From assembly GCA_963795795.1 (NCBI GenBank), contig CAWCJS010000003.1, forward strand, positions 496,001-560,000: DNA of 64,000 nucleotides, given 5' to 3'. This DNA is from Palsa-504 sp963795795 (GTDB taxonomy: Bacteria; Actinomycetota; Actinomycetes; Streptosporangiales; Streptosporangiaceae). The position numbers and the translations under genes were made by a program. Shown one piece after another: positions 8,138 to 15,133 of the stretch; within the stretch, counting starts at the first letter, position 1, and every line of letters starts with the position of its first letter. The notes below the pieces were generated by a model. It ran no database searches. It was not told the DNA's origin and was given only the letters and a program-made list of their open reading frames with translations.

Positions 8138-9759
8138 TGGGGCCCGAGGAGTTCCGGGCCGCCGGCCATGAGCTGGTCGACTGGATCGCGGACTACCGGG
8201 CCAGGATTCCGCTGCTCCCGGTGCAGGCGCAGGTGGAACCGGGTGAGGTGGCAGGCAAGCTGCCGAGCCGGGCCCCGGAGGAGGCCGAACCCTTCAGCCG
8301 GGTGCTCGCTGACCTCGACGCTGTGGTAGTCCCCGGGGTGACCCAGGTTCAGCATCCGCGCTACTTCGGCTGGTTCCCCTCCAACGCGTCCCTCCCCTCC
8401 GTGCTGGGCGACCTGGCCACCTCCGGGCTCGGGGCGCTCGGGATCACCTGGCAATCCGCCCCCGCGCTGACGGAGGTCGAGGAGGTCGTCGTCGAGTGGC
8501 TGCGCGAGCTGACGGCGCTGCCCGCCTCGTGGAAGGGCGTCATCCAGGACACGGCGTCCACCGCGTGCCTAGTCGCCCTGCTCGCGGCCCGCGAGCGCGC
8601 GACCAACTACTCCGAGGCGCGCGGCGGGATGCAGGCCGAGGGCGCGCCGCTCACCGTGTACACCACCGAGCACGCGCACTCCTCGATCGCGAAGGCTGTC
8701 GCCCTGGCCGGGTACGGACGGGACAACCTGAGGTTCGTCGGCGTCGACCCGGTCACGTACGCCATGCGGCCCGAGGCGCTGGCCTCGGTCCTGGAGGCCG
8801 ATGTGGCGGCCGGCCGGCGCCCCGCCGCCGTGGTGGTCAACGTCGGCACCACCGGCACCACGGCCGTGGACCCGCTCGCGCAGATCGTCCCGCTGGCCCG
8901 GCGGTACGCGATGTGGGTGCACGTCGACGCGGCCATGGCGGGCTCGGCGCTGCTGTTGCCGGAGATGCGCTGGCTGATCGACGGGGTGGAGGGCGCGGAC
9001 TCCCTGGCCTGGAACCCGCACAAGTGGCTGGGTACCGTGCTGGACTGCGCGCTGCTGTACGTCGCCGACCCCGGCCACCTGATCCGGGTCATGTCGACCA
9101 ACCCGTCCTACCTGCGTTCCGCCGTCGACGGGGAGGTGACGCAGTTCAAGGACTGGGGGATTCCGCTCGGCCGGCGGTTCCGGGCCCTGAAGCTGTGGTT
9201 CCACCTGCGGCTCGACGGAGTGGAGGCCATCCGGGCCCGGCTGCGGCGGGACCTGGATAACGCCCGCTGGCTCGCCGAGCAGGTCTCGTCCACCCCGGGC
9301 TGGCGGGTCCTGGCCCCGGTCAACCTGCAGACCGTCGTGCTCAGGCACGAGCCGGCGGGCCTGGTCTCCGGCACCGGTGCGGTGGTCGACGCCGAGGCGC
9401 TGAACGCGCACACGCTGTCCTGGGTGGACTCGGTCAACCACTCGGGGGCCGCCCTGGTCACGCCGTCCCTGCTGGACGGCGCCTGGTCCGTCCGGGTCTC
9501 GATCGGAGCCGAGGCCACCGAGCGCGAGGACGTCGAGGAGCTGTGGAGCCTGCTGCAGCGGGCCGCCTGGCCGGCGGTTACGGATACCGCATCAGCCCGG
9601 CAGGGTCTTCTCGAACCAGTGGTGCGCGTAGGGCTCGTCGTTGAACGGCGCGACCTCGCGGTAGCCGGCCGTCCGGTACAGGCTGACGGCCTCGTCGAGC
9701 ACGCGGTTGGTCTCCAGGCGCAGGGTGCGGACTGGATGCGCCGCGGCGTGAGCCTCTAG
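8137..9759 (+). CDS. PLP-dependent group II decarboxylase
   Basis: A pyridoxal-phosphate decarboxylase of the aromatic-L-amino-acid/glutamate (group II) family. The PLP lysine is K296 in NPHKWLGT; upstream are the substrate-loop FGWFPSNASLPS, the VNVGTTGTTAVDPL segment and the HVDAAMAGSALL aspartate motif. Family members decarboxylate tyrosine, tryptophan, DOPA or similar amino acids to amines; the substrate is not evident. The GTG at 8137 overlaps the permease stop and begins the normal N-terminus GPEEFRAAGHELVDWIADYR. The recognisable domain ends near WSLLQRAAW (about 9570), but the frame runs on for about 57 low-similarity residues antisense to the converging MarR-GNAT gene, so the native stop may have been lost. 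Position suggests it acts on, or in the same pathway as, the imported compound. Confidence 0.8.
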   Translation: MGPEEFRAAGHELVDWIADYRARIPLLPVQAQVEPGEVAGKLPSRAPEEAEPFSRVLADLDAVVVPGVTQVQHPRYFGWFPSNASLPSVLGDLATSGLGALGITWQSAPALTEVEEVVVEWLRELTALPASWKGVIQDTASTACLVALLAARERATNYSEARGGMQAEGAPLTVYTTEHAHSSIAKAVALAGYGRDNLRFVGVDPVTYAMRPEALASVLEADVAAGRRPAAVVVNVGTTGTTAVDPLAQIVPLARRYAMWVHVDAAMAGSALLLPEMRWLIDGVEGADSLAWNPHKWLGTVLDCALLYVADPGHLIRVMSTNPSYLRSAVDGEVTQFKDWGIPLGRRFRALKLWFHLRLDGVEAIRARLRRDLDNARWLAEQVSSTPGWRVLAPVNLQTVVLRHEPAGLVSGTGAVVDAEALNAHTLSWVDSVNHSGAALVTPSLLDGAWSVRVSIGAEATEREDVEELWSLLQRAAWPAVTDTASARQGLLEPVVRVGLVVERRDLAVAGRPVQADGLVEHAVGLQAQGADWMRRGVSL

Positions 9760-10479
9760 CTCGGCGAGGAGCCGGCGGCCCAGGCCGAGACCGCGGACCG
9801 CGGGGGAGACCCACATCCGCTTGACCTCGGTCGGAGCGTCGTCGTGGAACTTGAGCGCCCCGCACCCGACCACGTCCGAGTGCAGGGTCGCGACCAGGAA
9901 CAATCCCGCGGGCGGGGTGAGCTCTTCGTCAGCGGCGGAGATGCTTAGGGCGGGATCCCAGCCGCTCTCGAACCGGTCCGACAGCTCGGCGACGTAGGCC
10001 CGCACCGCCTCGCGGGCGTTCGGGTGCCGTGGGTCGCACACGGCGACCTGGACCGCTGAGGCCAGCAGCAGACGCTCGACCTCGGCCATCGCCCTGATCA
10101 GCCGGTCGCGTTGCCGCCCGCCGAGCGGTTGGAGAATGGCGGCGGCAGCGTCGTCGGCGCGCCGGTCAAGCTCGGCTCGCTCGGCCAGTCCGCGGCTGGT
10201 CAGGTGGGCCGTGCGGACCCGCGCGTCATCGTGGCTCGGCTCGACGACCACCATCCCGTCGCCCTCGAGCGATCGCAGCAGCCGGCTCAGGTACCCGGAA
10301 TCCAGGTCGAGCCGTGAGCGCAGTCCTCTTACGTCGCTGCCGCCCGCACCGATCTCCCACAGCAAGCGCGCCTGCCCCAGCGGCCGGTCGCGGGACAGGA
10401 ATGTGTCATCGAGAGCGCCGACGCTCTGCGTGACGGTCCGGTTGAACCTTCGGACCTGATCGATCATGTCGCGATCCAT
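9592..10479 (-). CDS. MarR regulator fused to GNAT acetyltransferase
   Basis: A 295-residue two-domain protein. Residues 1 to about 145 are a MarR winged helix (QARLLWEIGAGG, RSRLDLDSGYLSRLLRSLE, VEPSHDDARVRTAHLTSRG); residues from about 165 onward form a GNAT acetyltransferase with the acetyl-CoA loop VSPAVRGLGLGRRLL and a C-terminal LYRTAGYREVAPF. This fusion is common in actinomycetes but its acetylation substrate is rarely known. Its start codon lies inside a perfect palindrome, so it almost certainly represses itself. The 3' end converges with, and overlaps, the decarboxylase frame. An ATG four codons downstream (MDRDM) could also serve as start. Confidence 0.87.
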   Translation of the reverse strand: MDRDMIDQVRRFNRTVTQSVGALDDTFLSRDRPLGQARLLWEIGAGGSDVRGLRSRLDLDSGYLSRLLRSLEGDGMVVVEPSHDDARVRTAHLTSRGLAERAELDRRADDAAAAILQPLGGRQRDRLIRAMAEVERLLLASAVQVAVCDPRHPNAREAVRAYVAELSDRFESGWDPALSISAADEELTPPAGLFLVATLHSDVVGCGALKFHDDAPTEVKRMWVSPAVRGLGLGRRLLAELEAHAAAHPVRTLRLETNRVLDEAVSLYRTAGYREVAPFNDEPYAHHWFEKTLPG

Positions 10480-10500
10480 TCTCTGACTTTAGTCAGAGAA
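10479..10500. promoter_or_regulatory. Perfect 22-bp palindrome, likely MarR operator
   Basis: The arms TTCTCTGACT and AGTCAGAGAA are perfect inverted repeats separated by TT. The site touches the start codon of the MarR-GNAT gene, which fits a short or leaderless transcript repressed by MarR dimer binding. MarR proteins typically recognise palindromes of about 16-22 bp. That the neighbouring protein binds it is inference from position. Confidence 0.8.
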
Positions 10501-10608
10501 CGGGTGGCCGTAACGCCGGGGCGCCGCTAAGCCGCGGGTCGGGTGGGCAGGGGTCTGCGACCCGGCTGTGGGCGCGGGCCGCAGGGGTGGTGGGTGTGGG
10601 TTGCGCGG

Positions 10609-10806
10609 TCAGACCTGGGGCTCGAGGCGGGGACGGGTGACCGGGCGCAGGCGGCGCCACAGGCGGTTGGTGAGCGGCTGGCGGTGCTTGACGGTGCCGG
10701 ATCCGGCGCGGAGCTGGCGCAGGAGGGCCTGCTGCTGGGCGTCGGCGATCAGGTCGTGGCGGTGCTCGTCGGCCACTTGCTTGCTGATCTGCGGGTTGAT
10801 GAACAT
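10609..10806 (-). CDS. Small conserved-looking basic protein, 65 aa
   Basis: A 65-residue protein beginning MFINPQISKQVADEHRHDLI and ending in a basic tail. The start has an excellent ribosome binding site (AGGAG, 7 bases upstream) and sits 36 bases after the MFS gene stop on the same strand, so it is probably the last gene of that operon. Small actinobacterial proteins with a similar N-terminal block (a predicted amphipathic helix followed by an arginine-rich part) are known to me only as hypothetical. No membrane helix or motif is visible, so no function can be given. Confidence 0.6.
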   Translation of the reverse strand: MFINPQISKQVADEHRHDLIADAQQQALLRQLRAGSGTVKHRQPLTNRLWRRLRPVTRPRLEPQV

Positions 10807-10842
10807 CGTTTTCTCCTGTCGGGTCAGAACCGTGGTTTGTCG

Positions 10843-12147
10843 CTACATCGAGGGATCGGCGGGCCAGCGGGCCTGCCGCAACTGGCGCTTGGTCGCGCAG
10901 TACGCCACCCCGGCGGCCTCCAGGCCGGCCAGGGTCAGCATCGCGGCCTGGGCGGGCAGGTACTGCAGGAGCAGCCCGCAGCCTGCCACGCCGACCGGCA
11001 TGCCCAGGCCGATCAGCGTCATGAGCGCGGCGACCACCCGGCCGCGCTGCTCGGGCGGCGCCTGCCTGATGACGAGGATGTCGACCAGCACCCGGATCGC
11101 GGGGACGCCGAGCATGATGGTGAACAGCAGGCCGGCCACCCACCAGGGCCCGAACGGCACCGCGAGCAGCGCCAGGATCAGTACGTCTAGCAGGCACATC
11201 CCGAGCATGAGCACACCGGGCCGCAGCCGGTGCAGGATCCCGACGAGGGGCGCTCCGGCCAGGCCGCCGGCCGCGCCCACGCCGAGGGCCAGCCCGATCA
11301 CGCCCGGCGCCACCGCCTGGTGGCGCAGGATCACGATGATGACCAGGTCGAGTCCGGCGCCGATCGTGTTTACGAACATGATCAGCATCGTGGCCGCCCG
11401 GAGCACGGGCTGATCCCACAGCGTGCGCAGGCCCGCCAGCATGCCCCCCGACCCGGCGGTGCCGCCGGGTTGCTCGGCCGGCCGGGGCCGAACCCGATCG
11501 TCTCGCGTCTGACCGGGCACGGCGGCCATCAGCGCCGCGGCGGCCAAGGCCACGAGGAAGGAGCCCGCGGTGAACATGAACGGAAGGGAGTGCGCCAGTG
11601 CGTGAACCCCGTAGAGTGCGCCGCCGAGGGCTGGCCCCGCCAGCGCCGCGCCGTTCATCCTCACCTCATCCTGCGTAAGCGCCCGCGTCAGCTGCTCGGG
11701 TGCCACCACCGAACGCATGAGCAGCAGGCCGGCCGCGCCCTTGACCGCCTGCCCCATGCCGAGGAGCGCGGCGGCGGCGAGCAGGAGGGGCAGCGACAGT
11801 CTGCCGGCCACCAGCGCAACCACGACACCCGCGGTCACGGCCGCCCGGGCGGCCTCCGTCGCGATCACGATCGTGCGGCTGTCGTACCGGTCGGCCAGCG
11901 AGCCGGCCGGCAACCCCGCGACCAGCATCCCGACCGCCTGCACCGCCGCGAACAACCCGGCCCAGGCGGGCGAGCCGGTCATGGCCAGGATGATCAGCGG
12001 GTACGCCACGTCCGCGACCGAGACGCCCACGGTGGAGGCGGTCATCCCGACCCACAGCGTCTGGAACCGCAGGTTACGCCGCAGCGGTACCGGCGCGATC
12101 GCGATCCCTGCTTGCGTGGTCACTGTCGCCGTCGTGGTCGCATCCAT
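10843..12147 (-). CDS. MFS transporter, drug-efflux type
   Basis: A 434-residue membrane protein with about 12 transmembrane segments. It has the MFS loop 2-3 motif AGSLADRYDSR and the pattern of the MDR/enterobactin-exporter (MFS_3) branch, with the 6-7 cytoplasmic loop rich in charged residues (GQTRDDRVRPRPAEQPGG). It probably exports a small molecule or drug by proton antiport. It is transcribed divergently from an HTH regulator across a 58-base-plus gap that holds a 30-bp palindrome, so its expression is likely controlled by that regulator. The basic 65-residue ORF lies directly downstream. Confidence 0.85.
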   Translation of the reverse strand: MDATTTATVTTQAGIAIAPVPLRRNLRFQTLWVGMTASTVGVSVADVAYPLIILAMTGSPAWAGLFAAVQAVGMLVAGLPAGSLADRYDSRTIVIATEAARAAVTAGVVVALVAGRLSLPLLLAAAALLGMGQAVKGAAGLLLMRSVVAPEQLTRALTQDEVRMNGAALAGPALGGALYGVHALAHSLPFMFTAGSFLVALAAAALMAAVPGQTRDDRVRPRPAEQPGGTAGSGGMLAGLRTLWDQPVLRAATMLIMFVNTIGAGLDLVIIVILRHQAVAPGVIGLALGVGAAGGLAGAPLVGILHRLRPGVLMLGMCLLDVLILALLAVPFGPWWVAGLLFTIMLGVPAIRVLVDILVIRQAPPEQRGRVVAALMTLIGLGMPVGVAGCGLLLQYLPAQAAMLTLAGLEAAGVAYCATKRQLRQARWPADPSM

Positions 12148-12175
12148 TGCCGCTCCCGAGAATCTTCATCTTTTC

Positions 12176-12205
12176 GCCATCATTCATGTATACGTGAATG
12201 ATGGC
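12176..12205. promoter_or_regulatory. 30-bp near-perfect palindrome between divergent genes
   Basis: Two 15-base arms (GCCATCATTCATGTA and TACGTGAATGATGGC) are inverted repeats with one mismatched pair. The site lies between the MFS gene start and the HTH regulator start and could block both promoters. It is markedly richer in A and T than the surroundings. The binding protein is inferred to be the neighbouring regulator. Confidence 0.8.
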
Positions 12206-12235
12206 ATGATCGTGAGTATGTGGCAAGATGTCTCC

Positions 12236-12859
12236 ATGGATCAGTTCTCGGTGGAGGTGGAGCCGCCTGCGGTCCGGAGCGTGGAAGACGTCGAGATGCT
12301 TAAGGCACTGGCGGACCCGACTCGGCTGGCCATCATGTCGGCACTCATGAAGTCGGGTCGCGACCTGCCGGTCATGTCGGTCAAGGAACTGGCCGCGGAA
12401 CTCGGTGAGCCGCAGACCAAGCTCTACCGGCACGTCAAGCAGCTGGAAGCGGTCGGCCTGATCAGGGTGGCGGGCACTCGCCTGGTGTCAGGCATCCTTG
12501 AGCAGCGGTATCAGGCCTGCCAGCGGGATCTGACGCTCGACCGCGGATTCCTGCGCGAGCACGTTGATGAGTCCGAGCAGGCGATGCAAGCGGTCCTCGA
12601 TCTGTACCGCGAAGGCTTCTTCGCGGCGTTCCGTGCTGATAAGACGCCAGCGGGCGCGGACCCGGCCGAGGAGACCTACCTCAGGCCGCTGATGTTCATG
12701 TGCGACCTGAAGGTCTCGCCCGCCAGGGCCGCCGAGTTGCGCAGCAAGCTCGACGAGATCATGGACAGCCTGAAGAATGACCAGACCGAGGACCCGAACG
12801 GCGTAACGCTGAACCTGCTGATCGGCTGCTACGTTCCCGTCGAGGAGGGCGGCCGCTGA
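12236..12859 (+). CDS. ArsR-like winged-helix transcriptional regulator
   Basis: A 207-residue regulator with an ArsR-type winged helix in the first 90 residues: LKALADPTRLAIMSALM, then VKELAAELGEPQTKLYRHVKQLEAVGLI, typical of HTH_20/ArsR proteins. The C-terminal half (SEQAMQAVLDLYREGFFAAF to VTLNLLIGCYVPVEE) resembles the ligand/dimerisation part of regulators found next to MFS pumps. I chose ATG 12236 (MDQFSVEVEP); ATGs at 12206 and 12218 are also in frame but the first overlaps the palindrome. It is probably the repressor of the divergent MFS exporter. Confidence 0.82.
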   Translation: MDQFSVEVEPPAVRSVEDVEMLKALADPTRLAIMSALMKSGRDLPVMSVKELAAELGEPQTKLYRHVKQLEAVGLIRVAGTRLVSGILEQRYQACQRDLTLDRGFLREHVDESEQAMQAVLDLYREGFFAAFRADKTPAGADPAEETYLRPLMFMCDLKVSPARAAELRSKLDEIMDSLKNDQTEDPNGVTLNLLIGCYVPVEEGGR

Positions 12860-12863
12860 CCGC

Positions 12864-13988
12864 CTAGGGCTGGAACTGCACGTACCCGTACTGGGGGAGC
12901 GCCGTGGTGCTGGCGATGACCCGGCCCGCGGCGTCGAGCCAGGTCAGGCGGGACAGGCCGAGGGGGTCGGGGACAATGAATGCCACGTACTTCCGGCCGT
13001 CGACGACCCGCGGCGTGGCCAGCTCGGAGGCGCCGTTGGAGAATACCGCCCGCAGGTGTGCGGTGGCCGGGCTCACCTGAACGGCGTAGCCGGTGGCCCC
13101 GGTGCCGCCGTCGGGGAAGCCCAGTGGCAGGGCCATGATCGTTTCAGCACCGTCCGGCGTGCCTACCGGGCCGCACGAGCCCATCTGGTAACCGCTGCCG
13201 TTGAATGCGTAGCAATCACCGCCCGGGCCGAACATGAGCTGGATGGACCACGCCTGGCCGGAGAGATGGCCCGAGGCCAAGAGGCCCGACGCCGTTTCGC
13301 CGTGGACAAAGTAGGTGTTGATCCACAGCCCGTCGCCCTGCGGGGTGGTGCCCGGGGGTGGCGGCTGGCTTATGGGGAAGTCGGTCGGCCAGCCGGGCGG
13401 GGGATGGCCCACGGTGACCCGGACCGCATGCTCGAGCGAGTAGGCGAAGCCGGCGACGTGGTAGCGGTATCCGCAGGCGGCGACGATGACGGCCGGGACG
13501 TGCAGCCGGCCATTGACGGTAATCCCGCTGATGCTGGCGGGCAACTGGATGAACCCGAAGCCGACCCCGCGAAACGCCGGGCCCAGGGTCACGACGCCGA
13601 CGTTTCCTGCCTCGGGGTACACCGGGTCGGCGTCCGTGCCGTTGAGGGTAAGTGCGGGCAGGCACCGGTAGCCCGGGTCGGCGATGTCCCGCACCGCGAG
13701 CTTCCACGCGTGCCCGTCCGCGGTGCCGCTGGCGATGACCCCGCCCGGTGCCACGGGTCCGGAGAGAGCCGTGGCCGGGTGGGTCGGCAAGCGGCTGGCG
13801 TGCAGCCCTAGCGTGGTCACGGCGACTATCGCGACCAGGCCCACCCCGACCGCGGCGGCCCCCGCGCGCCGCAGTCGGATGCCGTTGCCGCGCCGGATGA
13901 TCCGATCAAGCCGAACGGCGGGCGGCTGGAGGCCCCCGAGCAGGTCGTCCACGCGCCGGCGGAGTTCGGTGTCGTCGGTTGCCGTCAC
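12864..13988 (-). CDS. Membrane-anchored sigma-factor partner (putative anti-sigma)
   Basis: A 374-residue protein with a cytoplasmic N-terminal 40 residues (RRRVDDLLGGLQPP...), one transmembrane helix at about 38-58 (AGAAAVGVGLVAIVAVTTLG) and a large extracytoplasmic region rich in Gly, Pro and aromatic residues without recognised domain. Its GTG start overlaps the stop of the upstream ECF sigma gene by four bases (GTGA), the usual arrangement of sigma/anti-sigma pairs in actinomycetes. No zinc-binding HxxxCxxC motif is visible in the N-terminus, so anti-sigma function is inferred from gene order and topology only. Confidence 0.65.
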   Translation of the reverse strand: MTATDDTELRRRVDDLLGGLQPPAVRLDRIIRRGNGIRLRRAGAAAVGVGLVAIVAVTTLGLHASRLPTHPATALSGPVAPGGVIASGTADGHAWKLAVRDIADPGYRCLPALTLNGTDADPVYPEAGNVGVVTLGPAFRGVGFGFIQLPASISGITVNGRLHVPAVIVAACGYRYHVAGFAYSLEHAVRVTVGHPPPGWPTDFPISQPPPPGTTPQGDGLWINTYFVHGETASGLLASGHLSGQAWSIQLMFGPGGDCYAFNGSGYQMGSCGPVGTPDGAETIMALPLGFPDGGTGATGYAVQVSPATAHLRAVFSNGASELATPRVVDGRKYVAFIVPDPLGLSRLTWLDAAGRVIASTTALPQYGYVQFQP

Positions 13989-14527
13989 GACTCATCACCT
14001 GCTCCGAAGACCGGGTTGGCCCGCAGCGTGGCCAGACCGCGGGAAAGTTGGCTGCGCACGGTGCCCGGTGAGCAGCCGAGGGCGGCCGCGATCTGCGCGT
14101 CGGACAGGTCGTCCCAGTACCGGAGGACGATGACCGCGCGCTGGCGGGGCGCCAACTGGCGCAGCGCGGCCAGCAGGGCGGCCCGCTCGCCCACCAGGTC
14201 GGCGGGGCCCTCCACCGCCACTTCGGGCGGGTCGCCAGGCTGCTCGGTCACCCGGCGCCTGCGGAACCTGCGGTTGCTCGCGTTCACCAGGATGCGGCGC
14301 AGGTAGGCGTCCGGGTCGTCGGCCCGGCTGACCCGCCGCCAGGATACGTAGGCCCTGGCCAGAGCGGTCTGCGCGATGTCCTCGGCTATCCATCGGTCTC
14401 CGGTCAGGCCGAAGGCCAGGCGGACCAGTCCGGGCCACCTGGATAGCGCGAACGCGCTGAAGTCCGCGCTGTCGTCGCTGCCGATAATGTCGGGGGCGGC
14501 AGCGAGCTCGTCACGAGGTTCGGTCAC
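13985..14527 (-). CDS. SigE-family ECF RNA polymerase sigma factor
   Basis: A 180-residue ECF sigma factor with region 2 (WPGLVRLAFGLTGDRWIAEDIAQTALARAY, YLRRILVNA) and region 4 (LAPRQRAVIVLRYWDDLSDAQIAAALGCSPGTVRSQLSRG). The wording GDRWIAEDIAQ and the RRRV segment after region 2 are typical of the SAV-type/SigE subgroup. The GTG at 14527 has a GGAG about 9 bases upstream; a GTG one codon earlier is also possible. It directs transcription of an unknown regulon, presumably restrained by the overlapping downstream membrane protein. Confidence 0.85.
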   Translation of the reverse strand: MTEPRDELAAAPDIIGSDDSADFSAFALSRWPGLVRLAFGLTGDRWIAEDIAQTALARAYVSWRRVSRADDPDAYLRRILVNASNRRFRRRRVTEQPGDPPEVAVEGPADLVGERAALLAALRQLAPRQRAVIVLRYWDDLSDAQIAAALGCSPGTVRSQLSRGLATLRANPVFGAGDES

Positions 14528-14626
14528 CACCGGCTCCACACCACCTAAGAGCACCGTAAGTCCCCCGGACGTTGCACGGCCACAGGGAGGACTCCCGCAA
14601 CGGCGAGCTACGGATGAGAATGGACT

Positions 14627-15121
14627 ATGGACGAGCGTGAGGATCTCAGCTGGCAGGCGTTCGGTGAGGCGTCCCGTGAGCTCGCGAAGGTCATCGCGGC
14701 CGACGGGTTCGAACCCGACCTGATCCTGTCCATCGCGCGCGGCGGCCTGTTCCTGGCCGGCGCCCTCGGTTACGCCCTCGCGGTGAAGAACCTCCACATG
14801 GTGAACGTCGAGTTCTACGACGGGGTCGGCACCACGCTCGACATGCCGGTCATGCTGCCGCCCGTGCCCAGCGCGGTCGACTTCTCGGCCAAGAAGGTGC
14901 TCATCTCCGACGACGTCGCCGATTCTGGCCGAACGATTGAGCTCGTCCACACCTTCGTTAAGGACCAGGTGGACGAGGTGCGCACCGCGGTGATCTACGA
15001 GAAGCCGCGCTCGGTGATCAGGTGCGATTACGTCTGGAAGCGCACCGACCGCTGGATCAACTTCCCCTGGAGCTGCGAGGCTCCCGTCGTCCAGCGAGCG
15101 GGCCAGGTCCTCGACGCCTGA
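14627..15121 (+). CDS. Phosphoribosyltransferase-domain protein
   Basis: A 164-residue type I phosphoribosyltransferase-fold protein. The PRPP-binding loop is VLISDDVADSGRT at about residues 90-103, and an upstream PDLILSIARGGLFLAGAL gives the pyrophosphate-binding loop. The length and the YEKPRSVIRCDYVWKRTDRWINFPW ending resemble the archaeal/bacterial hypoxanthine/xanthine/guanine PRTase-like group (Gpt-like). It may salvage a purine base or be a regulatory relative; the base cannot be told. It is divergent from the sigma factor and convergent with the HNH gene. Confidence 0.78.
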   Translation: MDEREDLSWQAFGEASRELAKVIAADGFEPDLILSIARGGLFLAGALGYALAVKNLHMVNVEFYDGVGTTLDMPVMLPPVPSAVDFSAKKVLISDDVADSGRTIELVHTFVKDQVDEVRTAVIYEKPRSVIRCDYVWKRTDRWINFPWSCEAPVVQRAGQVLDA

Positions 15122-15133
15122 CCAAGCCCCGGT

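Noticed and set aside
10493..11419. Long minus-strand ORF of 308 aa
   Set aside because: Its translation is arginine/proline-rich frame shadow of the MFS transporter, with no family pattern.
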